Positions 1 to 7,503 of a stretch of DNA of 64,000 bases are shown in pieces. The stretch is from Halobellus sp. MBLA0158 (GTDB lineage: Archaea > Halobacteriota > Halobacteria > Halobacteriales > Haloferacaceae). The stretch covers positions 1,054,001-1,118,000 of the forward strand of contig NZ_JBGNYA010000001.1 in assembly GCF_041477585.1 (NCBI RefSeq), in the 5' to 3' direction. The translations under genes were made by a program, and so were the position numbers. The notes beneath the pieces were generated by a model. It was not told where the DNA came from. It worked only from the letters and a program-made list of their open reading frames with translations, and searched no databases. Position 1 is the stretch's first letter. Every line of letters begins with the position of its first letter.

Positions 1-2
1 TG

Positions 3-488
3 GAGGTGGTCCGGACGGTTTCCGAGCGCGCGCCCCGCGCGGACCTCCGGCCGCGCATCGTCGACGGCGAGCCGTTCGTCGAGCGCGTCGTCGAGGATAC
101 CACATCCACGCGGATGCTCTCGCTCCGGCGCGCGATGCTCGCCGCCGCCGAGGCCGTCGCCGACCGCGCGGACGCCCACAGCGTCGCGACCGGCGAGGCC
201 CTCGGCCAGAAGTCGAGCCAGACGGGCGCGAACCTCGCGGTCACCGACGCCGCCGTCTCGCTCCCCGTCCACCGCCCGCTTCTCACGGCCGACAAGCCGG
301 ACATCGTCGCCGAAGCGCGCGACCTCGGCACGTACACGGACGCGACGCTTCCCGTGGGCTGCGACCGGGTCGCGCCCTCCCACCCGGAGACGAACGCGAC
401 GCTCGACGCCGTCGTCGCCGCCGAGCCCGACGGGCTCCTCGATATCGCCCGCGAGGCGGGGCGCGACGCGGACGTTGGATCCCTGTGA
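3..488 (+). CDS. thiI: ThiI tRNA 4-thiouridine sulfurtransferase, C-terminal part
   Basis: Only the last ~161 codons lie in the window; the frame is open from base 3 and the gene begins upstream. The stretch ATGEALGQKSSQT followed by NLAVTDAAVSLPVHRPLL and the late GCDRVAPSHPET is the typical end of the ThiI PP-loop sulfurtransferase domain. ThiI activates U8 of tRNA by adenylation and inserts sulfur to give 4-thiouridine. No rhodanese domain follows, as in archaeal ThiI, so the sulfur must come from another carrier. The stop is followed by an AT-rich promoter region for the next gene. Confidence 0.88.
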   Translation, partial: EVVRTVSERAPRADLRPRIVDGEPFVERVVEDTTSTRMLSLRRAMLAAAEAVADRADAHSVATGEALGQKSSQTGANLAVTDAAVSLPVHRPLLTADKPDIVAEARDLGTYTDATLPVGCDRVAPSHPETNATLDAVVAAEPDGLLDIAREAGRDADVGSL

Positions 489-513
489 ACGCGCGGCACG
501 CCATATTGTGTGA

Positions 514-594
514 ATGTATGACGATAGCCGTATGAAAATTAATCACATACACCATTTGTATGAATAACCGGGCAAAAATGGATTTACATACGTA
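514..594 (+). promoter_or_regulatory. Promoter with five GTATG/CATAC half-sites
   Basis: This AT-rich stretch lies between thiI and the zinc-finger gene. It has GTATG at 516-520, 530-534 and 558-562, and CATAC at 546-550 and 587-591. The copies at 546 and 558 form an inverted repeat with a 7-base spacer. A TATA-like TTTACATA lies at 583-590, about 30 bases before the ATG at 614, which suggests a leaderless transcript. The half-sites may be operators; their regulator is unknown. Confidence 0.5.
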
Positions 595-613
595 GAGACC
601 GTACGATCTGTCG

Positions 614-874
614 ATGTCAAAGACGTGCCGGCCCTCCCCGTCGGCGTCCGACCCCGAGTGGACCGTCCGCCAGGTGGTCGAGCGCCGCGACTGGAACGAA
701 ACGACCGAGACGTGCCCGCTGTGCGGCGACGCCGTCGATCTGCTCGGCCCCCACTACCAGGTCGAACTCGACCGCGAACGCACCCCCGGCAACGGCTCGA
801 AACTCACGCGGGAGCGCCGCCTGCTCTCCTTCTGCGACGAGGCCTGTGCGACCGCGTGGCTCGGCGACGACTGA
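614..874 (+). CDS. Small zinc-finger protein (DUF7576-like)
   Basis: An 86-residue acidic protein. CPLC at about residues 34-37 and CDEAC near residues 74-78 form a plausible four-cysteine zinc site, with a charged linker between them. There is no signal peptide or membrane segment, so it should be cytosolic. It resembles small haloarchaeal zinc-finger proteins of unknown role that may bind nucleic acid or protein. The ATG fits the TATA box 30 bases upstream. It is probably monocistronic, because a T-run follows the stop. Function is not assignable from sequence. Confidence 0.7.
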   Translation: MSKTCRPSPSASDPEWTVRQVVERRDWNETTETCPLCGDAVDLLGPHYQVELDRERTPGNGSKLTRERRLLSFCDEACATAWLGDD

Positions 875-883
875 TCTGCACGC

Positions 884-889
884 TTTTTT
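884..889 (+). terminator. T6 tract after zinc-finger gene
   Basis: Six consecutive T residues lie 10 bases after the stop at 874, in otherwise GC-rich DNA. Archaeal RNA polymerase commonly terminates at such T tracts. Confidence 0.5.
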
Positions 890-971
890 GTCCGTCTCTC
901 GCACCGCAATCGATTTATGAGCCCCAGCGGAACCCGGAGACGACCCGCGCGCCGCCGCAGGACGACCGACT

Positions 972-1052
972 ATGACCGACGCCCCGTCGCCGCTCGCCCG
1001 TAGACCGCCCCGCGACCGCCCCCGTTCGAGCCGGGGGCGACCGGCCCGATGA
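972..1052 (+). CDS. Possible 26-residue upstream ORF
   Basis: An ATG at 972 opens a 26-codon, arginine/proline-rich frame. Its TGA (1050-1052) overlaps the ATG at 1049 of the next gene as ATGA. A TATA-like TTTATG lies at about 912-917, far enough upstream to include this ORF in the transcript. It could be a leader that couples translation to the DUF5804-like gene. The arginine-rich composition is also what chance reading of GC-rich DNA gives, so support is weak. Confidence 0.2.
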   Translation: MTDAPSPLARRPPRDRPRSSRGRPAR

Positions 1053-1507
1053 CCCGCGTCTGTCTCGTCGGCGCCGCCGACGTCGACGTCCAGTACGAAC
1101 TCCTCTCGCGGGAGACCGCCCGCGAGGCGCTCTCGACCTACGAGCGACACGCGCCCTTCGAGAACTCCCTGGCGGTCGACACCGTGAGCCTCGGCGCGGC
1201 GGTGTCGCTGTGCAACGACCTGAACTGGTATCTCGTCCGCTTCGTCGACCTCGCGCTCGTCCGCGAGCCGAGCGTCTCGACCGAGGAGTGGCTGAGCCGC
1301 TCGCTCGCGACGCAGGTCCGCGACGGCGACGCCGACCCCGCGGAGACGGGCGACCTGCTTGCGGTCTACGGCGTCGAGGACGGCGCGCTCGTCGAGCCGA
1401 TGTACGTCACCCGCCGGCCCGACGGGACCGTCCCCGAGTACGACCTCCGGCCCGCCTCGGAGACGGTCGTCGTCCGCGTCACAGAAGACGAGTTCGGCCG
1501 CGGGTAG
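1049..1507 (+). CDS. DUF5804 family haloarchaeal protein
   Basis: A 152-residue soluble protein beginning MTRVCLVGAADVDVQYELL. It matches the haloarchaeal family I know as DUF5804, whose function is unknown. The first strand (RVCLVGAA) suggests an alpha/beta fold, and the C-terminal part is strand-rich. No catalytic motif, signal peptide or membrane segment is visible. It lies alone between the zinc-finger gene and the PRC-barrel gene on the same strand, and may be preceded by a short overlapping ORF. Confidence 0.72.
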   Translation: MTRVCLVGAADVDVQYELLSRETAREALSTYERHAPFENSLAVDTVSLGAAVSLCNDLNWYLVRFVDLALVREPSVSTEEWLSRSLATQVRDGDADPAETGDLLAVYGVEDGALVEPMYVTRRPDGTVPEYDLRPASETVVVRVTEDEFGRG

Positions 1508-1616
1508 GCGCCGCGGTCGGGACGTCTGACGCGCGTCTGTCTCTTCGGCCGTCAGCGCCCGGTTCGGCGCGCCGCGCCTGCGAACTATTAAGACGAACGC
1601 TCCCGACTGCCGGCAT

Positions 1617-1931
1617 ATGGACGAGACACCCGAGAAGATCACGACGCTCGTCGGCCGCGAGGTGTACTCGAACGAAGGCGTCTTCGTGGGCGAGGTCGCC
1701 GACGTCCGCCTGGACCTCGAAGACCGGCAGGCGGTGACCGGGCTGGCCCTCACACAGCTCAACGACGAACTCTTCGCCGATCTCGTGAGCGGGCAGAAGG
1801 GCGTCATCCTCCCGTACCGCTGGGTCCGCGCCGTCGGCGACGTCATCCTCATCAACGACGTCACCCTCCACGACGTGATCGAGCAGATGACCCAACCGAA
1901 CAAGGACGACGCCGAAGACGCGCTGGCGTGA
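1617..1931 (+). CDS. PRC-barrel protein, CdpB-like
   Basis: A 104-residue protein that is essentially one PRC-barrel domain. LVGREVYSNEGVFVGEVADV leads into a VTGLAL strand and ends with VILINDVTLHDVIEQM. In haloarchaea, short stand-alone PRC-barrel proteins include CdpB1 and CdpB2, which bind SepF at the FtsZ division ring. This protein has the right size and architecture, but I cannot tell from sequence alone whether it is an orthologue or another PRC-barrel paralogue. ATTAAGACG at about 1587-1595 gives a TATA element about 27 bases before the start. Confidence 0.78.
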   Translation: MDETPEKITTLVGREVYSNEGVFVGEVADVRLDLEDRQAVTGLALTQLNDELFADLVSGQKGVILPYRWVRAVGDVILINDVTLHDVIEQMTQPNKDDAEDALA

Positions 1932-2060
1932 CCGCTTTTCGATAGCTCGCTCTCTCCTCCGGGTCGCGGCCGCGTCCCTCCGCCGCCCGCGCCCGGACGT
2001 CCGACCGCCGTCACGGCCCCGACCAACAGCCATTTGCGGGGCGAGGCTGTATCCCGGCGT

Positions 2061-2489
2061 ATGTCGGACGAACCAGACGATTCCGCTGTCGACAACGACA
2101 CCGACGAAGCGCCCGACGGCGACGACGCCGAGGAGAAGTCCTTCCGCGAGCGCGTCGAGGAGATCCGCGAGCGACGCGCCGAGGAGCGCGAGGAGGGCGA
2201 GCGCCCCGACCCCGAGGAGATGATGGGCGGTGGCGGCGGTCCCGGCGGCGCCGGCGGCAACCCCTTCGCGCAGATGATGAGCGGGATGATGGGCGGCGGC
2301 GGACCCGGCGGGATGGGCGGCGGCCCGCCCGGAATGGGCGGCGGCGGCCCCGGCGGCCGCGGCGAGGAGAGCGACTCCGCGGGCAACGAAGAGCTCGTCC
2401 GCGAGGTCCGTCAGCTCCGCGACGAGGTCCGCGATGCGACCCGCCAGCTCCAGCGGATCGCCCAGGCAGTCGAAGACCTCGACGACTGA
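2061..2489 (+). CDS. Gly/Met-rich linker protein with flanking helices
   Basis: A 142-residue protein in three parts: an acidic, charged N-terminal helix (about residues 1-55), a Gly/Met/Pro-rich segment (about 56-100) of repeated MMGGGGPGG-like units, and a C-terminal amphipathic helix (about 105-142) that looks like a short coiled coil. The start at MSDEPDD is preferred because upstream codons in the frame are arginine-rich and the acidic N-terminus is typical. It resembles a flexible scaffold with oligomerising ends. I do not recognise a function. Confidence 0.6.
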   Translation: MSDEPDDSAVDNDTDEAPDGDDAEEKSFRERVEEIRERRAEEREEGERPDPEEMMGGGGGPGGAGGNPFAQMMSGMMGGGGPGGMGGGPPGMGGGGPGGRGEESDSAGNEELVREVRQLRDEVRDATRQLQRIAQAVEDLDD

Positions 2490-2495
2490 GACCGA

Positions 2496-3653
2496 CTACG
2501 CCCGCGTCTCGCGCGCTCCGGGCGCCCCGCGATTTTCTCCGAGAAGCCGCTCGTAGAGGGCCGCGAGCTGATCGACCGCGTGTTCGACGCTCAGTTCGTC
2601 GCGTCGGGCGAGACACGACTCCGACAGCGACTCGCCCTCGTCGAGAACGCGCCCGATCGCGTCCCGACAGCCCGCGAGGTCGCCGTGGTCGTAGTGATAG
2701 CCCGTGACGCCGTCGTCGACGGTGTTCGAGAGCGCGCCGGCGTCGACGGCGACGACGGGCGTCCCACAGGCGTTCGCCTCCAGGGCGACGAGCCCCTGGG
2801 TCTCGACGGGGCTCGGGAAGACGAAGGCGTCCAGCGCCGAGTAGAACGTGGGAAGCTCCTCGCGCGGGAGGAATCCGAGGAACCGGGCGTCGACGTCGAG
2901 GTCGGCCGCGAGCGCCTCCCACTCCTCGCGCGCGGGCCCGTCGCCGCCGACGACGACGGTCGCGTCCAGGCCGTCGGCCGCGCGCAGGAACTCACCCACG
3001 TTCTTCTCGTGGCCGTGCCGGCCGGTGTAGCCGACGAGCGGCCCCGACGGGAGGTCGTAGCGCTCGCGGAACGCCTCGACTCCCGCCGGGTCGACCGGCG
3101 CGAAGAAGTCGGTGTCGACGCCGTTCGAGACCACCGCCGCGGGGACGTCGGCGTCGGCGTCGGCAAGGGCCCGCTCCTTCGCGGCCTCGCTCGGGAAGAC
3201 GACCGCGTCCGAGCGGGCGAGGAACCACCGCTCGTACCGCTGGGCGATCCGCTCGATGCCGCGCTCGACGCGCGGGCGGGAGGTGAGGTAGTCGGCGTAC
3301 TCCGCGGTCGGCGTGTGGTAGGAGGTCACGAGCGGGAGGTCGTTCCGGCGCGCGAGGCGGACCCCGCCGAGGCCGACCGCGAAGGGCGTGTGGGCGTGGA
3401 CGACGTCGACGTCGCCGACGGCCTTCGGGATCCGCGGCGACCCCAGGCGGAACCCCTCGTACATCGGGAACGGGAGGCTCCCCACGGGGTGTTCGCCGTC
3501 GTCGGGGTCGTACGCGTCGCTCCCCGGGTAGACGACCGGCATCCGGCCGCCGCGGTCCCGCCAGCGGTCGCGCCACGTCCGGATGGTGTAGGAGACGCCG
3601 TTCACCGTCGGCAGGTAGGTGTCGGTGAAGACGGCGACCGAGGGGGGACTCAT
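2496..3653 (-). CDS. GT4 glycosyltransferase (diacylglycerol glucosyltransferase-like)
   Basis: A 385-residue GT-B enzyme. The N-terminal half starts VAVFTDTYLPTVNGVSYTI and carries HAHTPFAVG and SYHTP, the pattern of glycolipid-forming GT4 enzymes. The C-terminal half has SNGVDTDFF, GYTGRHGHEKN and the retaining EX7E motif in PVETQGLVALEANACG. It probably transfers a sugar from a nucleotide donor to a lipid or glycolipid acceptor on the cytosolic membrane face. It lies 63 bases downstream of a second GT4 gene on the same strand, so both may act in the same glycolipid pathway. The acceptor is inferred. Confidence 0.85.
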   Translation of the reverse strand: MSPPSVAVFTDTYLPTVNGVSYTIRTWRDRWRDRGGRMPVVYPGSDAYDPDDGEHPVGSLPFPMYEGFRLGSPRIPKAVGDVDVVHAHTPFAVGLGGVRLARRNDLPLVTSYHTPTAEYADYLTSRPRVERGIERIAQRYERWFLARSDAVVFPSEAAKERALADADADVPAAVVSNGVDTDFFAPVDPAGVEAFRERYDLPSGPLVGYTGRHGHEKNVGEFLRAADGLDATVVVGGDGPAREEWEALAADLDVDARFLGFLPREELPTFYSALDAFVFPSPVETQGLVALEANACGTPVVAVDAGALSNTVDDGVTGYHYDHGDLAGCRDAIGRVLDEGESLSESCLARRDELSVEHAVDQLAALYERLLGENRGAPGARETRA

Positions 3654-3716
3654 CGGCGGCGATTCACGGACGCGGGGGTAAACAGTTGCGGATCCGTCCG
3701 CGAGCGGCCGAGCGGG

Positions 3717-4850
3717 CTACTCGCCGCTCTCGTTTTCGGGCTCGATTTCCGCCTCGCTTTCTACGTCGACCTCGACCGGTCGCCCCGCCCGCTTCGCGTC
3801 GACGACCTCCCGGTACGTCGCGGCCAACTGCTCGCCGACGCGGTCGAGGCTGTGCTCCCTCGCGGTCTCGCGGGCGTTCTCGCCGAGGCGTTCGCGGAGT
3901 TCGGGGTCCTCGGCGAGCCGCTCGACGGCCTCGCGGAACTCCGCTTCGGTCTCGCACTTCAGGCAGTCGTGGCCGTGGGTGTAGAACTCCTCGAACACCG
4001 GGATGTCCCGGAGGACGACCGCCTTCCCGCAGGCCATCGCTTCGAGGACGGCGATCCCCTGGTTCTCGTTCTTCGTCGGGAAGAGGTAGACGTCGCCCGC
4101 GCCGTACGCGCCGCGGACGTCGTCGATCCAGCCGGTGAAGGTGACGTTCTCCGGCGGATTCGACGTCCAGCGCTTGACCGCCTTCGAGGCGTGCGGGCCG
4201 GTGTCGTAGGGGCCGAACCACGCGAAGTCGTAGGGGGTCTCTTTGGCCACTTCGCAGAACGTCGAGAGGCCCTTCCGCTCGAAGACGTTGCCGACGAGGA
4301 AGACGACCGTCCCCTCCAGGTCGTAGCGCTCGCGGTACTCCGCGCGGAGGTCCTCGTACCCCTCCAGGGCGTCAACATCGACGCCGTTCGTGATGGGCCT
4401 GATCGGCGCGTCGACGGGGTACGATTCGAGGACGCGCTTCGTGTACGCGGAGGGACAGAGCACGAGGTCCGCCTGCGAGTAGAACCACTTCAGGTAGCGG
4501 CCGAGCGCGGGCGCGATCGTCGTCGACCCGCGGAACGACTCTGCGAAGTCCTCGCGCGTGACGTGCGTGTGGAGGATCAGCGGGATCCCGTTCCGCTTTG
4601 CGTGCCGCGCGACCGCGAGCGAGCCCGGGCCGACGAGGTTGCAGTGGGCGACGTCGTACTCGCGGAGGAGGCCGCGGCCCCGGACGGTCGACTGGAGCCC
4701 GGCGAGAGGGTCGCCGCCGCGCCACGGCGAGGTCACCACCTCGACGTCCGTGCGGGCGAGCGCGGCGCGCTGCTGGTCTGTGGCCGTCCCGATCCCGCTC
4801 CGGTCGAGGTGAGATTCGAGTTCGAGGTAGTTGAGCGCGCGGAGTGCCAC
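3717..4850 (-). CDS. GT4 glycosyltransferase
   Basis: A 377-residue GT-B fold protein. Recognisable parts are HTHVTREDF in the acceptor domain, PSAYTKRVLE, PITNGVDVDALEG, VGNVFERKG and the EX7E motif in NENQGIAVLEAMACGKAVV. The last ~25 residues form an acidic tail rich in Glu. It is transcribed toward the second GT4 gene. A TATA-like ATAAAT on the minus strand (about 4877-4886) lies near -30 of the start, preceded by an array of 10-base repeats. It probably acts in the same glycolipid or polysaccharide route as its neighbour. Confidence 0.85.
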   Translation of the reverse strand: MALRALNYLELESHLDRSGIGTATDQQRAALARTDVEVVTSPWRGGDPLAGLQSTVRGRGLLREYDVAHCNLVGPGSLAVARHAKRNGIPLILHTHVTREDFAESFRGSTTIAPALGRYLKWFYSQADLVLCPSAYTKRVLESYPVDAPIRPITNGVDVDALEGYEDLRAEYRERYDLEGTVVFLVGNVFERKGLSTFCEVAKETPYDFAWFGPYDTGPHASKAVKRWTSNPPENVTFTGWIDDVRGAYGAGDVYLFPTKNENQGIAVLEAMACGKAVVLRDIPVFEEFYTHGHDCLKCETEAEFREAVERLAEDPELRERLGENARETAREHSLDRVGEQLAATYREVVDAKRAGRPVEVDVESEAEIEPENESGE

Positions 4851-4876
4851 GTCTACCGTGACTTCGCCGCGGGGTC

Positions 4877-4886
4877 ATTTATACTG
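4877..4886 (-). promoter_or_regulatory. TATA element for GT4 gene
   Basis: The minus strand reads AGTATAAATG here, 27-36 bases before the start at 4850. This fits a leaderless haloarchaeal transcript. The decamer repeats lie just upstream of it. Confidence 0.55.
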
Positions 4887-4909
4887 TCTGTCCCGGCGGC
4901 GCGCTGGGT

Positions 4910-4969
4910 CGGATCGGCTCGGAACGATTCGGAACGGCTCGGAACGATTCGATTCGACTCGGAACCTCT
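4910..4969. repeat. Six phased 10-bp repeats
   Basis: Six consecutive decamers start at 4910, 4920, 4930, 4940, 4950 and 4960. CGGAACGATT appears exactly at 4920 and 4940, alternating with CGGAACGGCT-like units. The 10-base period places every unit on the same DNA face. The array lies in the divergent region between the GT4 gene and rnp4, immediately upstream of the GT4 TATA box. It could be an activator array or a slipped-strand expansion. Confidence 0.7.
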
Positions 4970-4995
4970 TTTTCCGCTCGCCCGCACGCCCGGAT

Positions 4996-5277
4996 ATGGG
5001 CATCCCGGCCGAGCGGATCGACCGACTCCACGACCTCGCGCGCGAGGCCACCGCCGACGGCGACGTCGACCGCGCGCGCGAGTACGTTCGGCTGGCCCGC
5101 CGGATCGCCGAGCGGCACCGGACCGGCCTGCCGCGGCGCTTCCGGCGGTTCGCCTGCGACGACTGCGACGCGTACCTCCGGCCCGGGGCGACCGCGCGCG
5201 TCCGCCTCCAGTCGGGCCGCGTCGTGGTCCGGTGTCTCGCCTGCGGCGCGACGAAGCGCTACCCGTACGAGGACTGA
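4996..5277 (+). CDS. rnp4: RNase P protein component 4 (Rpp21)
   Basis: A 93-residue protein. The N-terminal helices (ERIDRLHDLAREA, RAREYVRLARRIAERHR) pair with Rpp29 in known archaeal RNase P. The zinc ribbon follows with CDDC (about residues 54-57) and CLAC (about 79-82), ending in KRYPYED as in archaeal Rpp21. The complex matures the 5' ends of pre-tRNA. The start MGIPAERID was chosen over a longer open frame because the upstream codons run into the decamer repeats and are not conserved-looking. YhbY and MscS genes follow. Confidence 0.92.
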   Translation: MGIPAERIDRLHDLAREATADGDVDRAREYVRLARRIAERHRTGLPRRFRRFACDDCDAYLRPGATARVRLQSGRVVVRCLACGATKRYPYED

Positions 5278-5413
5278 GGCCGGTCGCGTTCGCTCCCCCG
5301 CCGAGCGTCGTCACAGGAATCGCCCGCGGCTGGAAGTGTGAGAGCCAGTAGGATTTTTTCAGCGGCGCTGGAAGCCTTAAGTTTCAAACCGAGCCCCCTC
5401 ATATGGAGGGAAT

Positions 5414-5662
5414 ATGGACGAACAGGAGTTACGGAAGGCGGCGCACGATCTGGACGTCACCGTCTGGGTCGGCAAGGGGGGCATCGATCCGGTCGTCGAC
5501 GAGGCCGCAGACCAGCTGGCCGACCGCGACCTGATCAAGGTGAAGTTCCTCCGGGCGGCCCGCGGCGGGACGACCGTCGAGGAGCTCGCCGCGGAGCTCG
5601 CAGACCGGACCGATGCGGAGGTCGTCGAGACGCGCGGTAACACGGGGGTGCTCCACAAATGA
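5414..5662 (+). CDS. YhbY/CRM-domain RNA-binding protein
   Basis: An 82-residue single CRM domain: helix ELRKAAHDL, then VWVGKGGIDPVV with the GKGG loop, KVKFLRA, and RGNTGVLHK at the end. Bacterial and archaeal YhbY proteins bind rRNA during ribosome assembly. A strong Shine-Dalgarno GGAGG at 5405-5409 sits 4 bases before the ATG, unusual in a region of mostly leaderless genes. The last codons overlap the MscS gene by 4 bases (ATGA), so the two are translationally coupled. It follows the RNase P gene, a plausible RNA-processing pairing. Confidence 0.9.
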   Translation: MDEQELRKAAHDLDVTVWVGKGGIDPVVDEAADQLADRDLIKVKFLRAARGGTTVEELAAELADRTDAEVVETRGNTGVLHK

Positions 5663-6570
5663 GCGGCGCCGTCCTCCAGGTCGGCGTCGGCCTGAGCGGG
5701 TCGATCGCGCGGTTCCTCGCCGACCTCGGGCTCCCGGACACGATCGCCGGGCTGGCCGGCCAGGCGATCGCCTTCCTGGCGGTCTTCCTCGTCCTGTTCT
5801 ACGTCGGCCGGAGCGTCCTGCTCCCGCTTGCGGACCGGGTGATGAACTCCCGCGACCTCGAATCCCACGCCAAGAAGCCGATCCGGCGGCTCGTGGTCGT
5901 CGTGCTCGGCTTCGTCGCGGTCACCATCGCCTTCGGCGCCGCGGGCTACGGCGACCTCCTGCAGTCGCTCGCGACCGTCGCGGCCGCGGCTACGCTCGCG
6001 ATCGGCTTCGCGATGCAGGACGTCCTCAAGAACTTCGTCGCGGGCATTTTCATCTACACCGACAAGCCGTTCAAGATCGGCGACTGGATCGAGTGGGACG
6101 GCCACTCCGGCATCGTCGAGGACATCAGCTTCCGCGTCTCCCGGGTCCGGACCTTCGACAACGAACTGCTCACCGTCCCGAACTCGGCGCTGACCGACGG
6201 CGTGATCAAAAACCCCGTCGCGAAGGACAAACTCCGCCTGCAGGTCCCCTTCGGGATCGGCTACGACGACGACGTCGAGCGGGCCACCGAGATCATCATC
6301 GAGGAGGCCGAAAACCACGAGGAGATCCTCGAAGACCCCGCCCCGACCGTCCGCCTGACCGAACTCGGCGACTCCTCTGTCACGCTCAAATCGCGCATCT
6401 GGATCGACAATCCGAGCCGTGCGGACTTCGTGAAGACCCGCGCGGAGTACGTCCAGACGGTGAAAGAGCGCTTCGACGAGGAGGGCATCGACATCCCCTA
6501 CCCGAACCGGACGCTCGGCGGCGAACTCACCGTCGCGGGCCTCGACGAGGTCGCGCCCGCGGACGACTGA
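5659..6570 (+). CDS. mscS: Small-conductance mechanosensitive channel (MscS family)
   Basis: A 303-residue membrane protein. Predicted membrane helices lie near residues 30-52, 72-95 and 100-125. The pore-lining helix is followed by GFAMQDVLKNFVAGIFIYTDKPFKIGDWIEW, here split as GFAMQDVLKNF and FKIGDWIEW, and the beta domain RVRTFDNELLTVPNS; both are hallmarks of MscS. The C-terminal part forms the cytosolic cage. It should release osmolytes on hypo-osmotic shock, important for a halophile. It starts inside the YhbY stop. Confidence 0.92.
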   Translation: MSGAVLQVGVGLSGSIARFLADLGLPDTIAGLAGQAIAFLAVFLVLFYVGRSVLLPLADRVMNSRDLESHAKKPIRRLVVVVLGFVAVTIAFGAAGYGDLLQSLATVAAAATLAIGFAMQDVLKNFVAGIFIYTDKPFKIGDWIEWDGHSGIVEDISFRVSRVRTFDNELLTVPNSALTDGVIKNPVAKDKLRLQVPFGIGYDDDVERATEIIIEEAENHEEILEDPAPTVRLTELGDSSVTLKSRIWIDNPSRADFVKTRAEYVQTVKERFDEEGIDIPYPNRTLGGELTVAGLDEVAPADD

Positions 6571-6621
6571 GCGCCCGCGGACGACTGGGCGCCCGCTTCC
6601 GATCTGGGACGGTTCTTCGAT

Positions 6622-7440
6622 CTACAGCTCGATCCGCTCGACGAGCTGGTCGTCGGCGTCGGCCTTCGTGTTGACCGCGACGATGCGGACGTGTTTCTCC
6701 AGCCCCGAGTTGTGGAGTTTCGCCTTCAGGAGGTTGTCGACCTGATACACGCCGGCGGCGTTTATCATCTCGATCTCGACCAGCACGGGCCGGCCGTCTC
6801 CGGGCTTGAGGGTGACGTTCTCGATCGCCTGGCTGGAGAGGGTGTTGATGCCCCGTCCGCCCTTCTCGTAGGGGATCCGCGAGCGGCCGCGCTCCATATC
6901 GAGGGCGTCGGCGACGCGGATGACGCCCGCCTCGGTCGTCAATGGGTCCTCTTCGGTGTGATGACAGAGGATCGCGTGGAGGACCTCCGATTTGACCCGG
7001 ACCGCGTCGCGGACGTCGTAGAAGTCGAAGCCGGCGAGGATCCGATCGAGGACGTCCGAGGCCAGCGGGATCGAGTAGTACGCGTGCTCGTCGCGGTGGA
7101 CGACGTGACCGATGTCGTGGAGCGTCGCCGCCAGCGCGACGATCACCGCCTCGTCGGCCTCGTCGAGGCCCTGATCCGCGGCGCCGTTGAACGCGACGTC
7201 GCCGCCCTTCAGCAGGTCATAGAGGTTCAGCGCGCGGTTGCGGACGATCTCGATGTGCTTCGGCCCGTGGTCGTTGTAGCCCTTCCTCGTGACCGCGTTG
7301 ACGTTCTGGGCCTCCAGGTACGTCTCGATCTCGGGGTCCGAGAGGAGCTCCGGAAGGATCGCGTTGAGCCGCTCGTCCGGGAAGTTGTGGTCTGCCTCGG
7401 GGTCGTACTCGTGTCCGACGCTCGGCGTCGATTCGGCCAT
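6622..7440 (-). CDS. HD-domain metal-dependent phosphohydrolase
   Basis: A 272-residue cytosolic protein. Metal ligands of the HD fold are visible: NDHGPKH at about 56-62, LHDIGH with the HD pair at 108-109, HRDEH just after, and an Asp in RVADALDMERGR. The C-terminal ~80 residues form an alpha/beta extension. Relatives hydrolyse phosphoesters or nucleotides, but the substrate is unknown. The start MAESTPSV is preferred over the in-frame ATG nine codons upstream because it gives the usual acidic N-terminus. Confidence 0.83.
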   Translation of the reverse strand: MAESTPSVGHEYDPEADHNFPDERLNAILPELLSDPEIETYLEAQNVNAVTRKGYNDHGPKHIEIVRNRALNLYDLLKGGDVAFNGAADQGLDEADEAVIVALAATLHDIGHVVHRDEHAYYSIPLASDVLDRILAGFDFYDVRDAVRVKSEVLHAILCHHTEEDPLTTEAGVIRVADALDMERGRSRIPYEKGGRGINTLSSQAIENVTLKPGDGRPVLVEIEMINAAGVYQVDNLLKAKLHNSGLEKHVRIVAVNTKADADDQLVERIEL

Positions 7441-7503
7441 ACCAGCGGGTAGCCGACCGATCGCCAAGTACCTGCGGGTCCGCCGACCGCGGCGGTCGTG
7501 CGC

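Noticed and set aside
617-2386. 589-codon open frame on the minus strand
   Set aside because: It runs antisense to four plausible genes, is extremely Arg/Ser/Pro-rich and contains no domain. GC-rich codon bias creates long empty frames.
4910-4969. CRISPR-like array
   Set aside because: Units are 10 bases and contiguous with no spacers, so this is a tandem repeat.
2580-5351. 923-codon open frame on the plus strand
   Set aside because: It covers both glycosyltransferase genes in antisense and continues through the repeats; composition is Arg/Gly/Val-rich with no motif.
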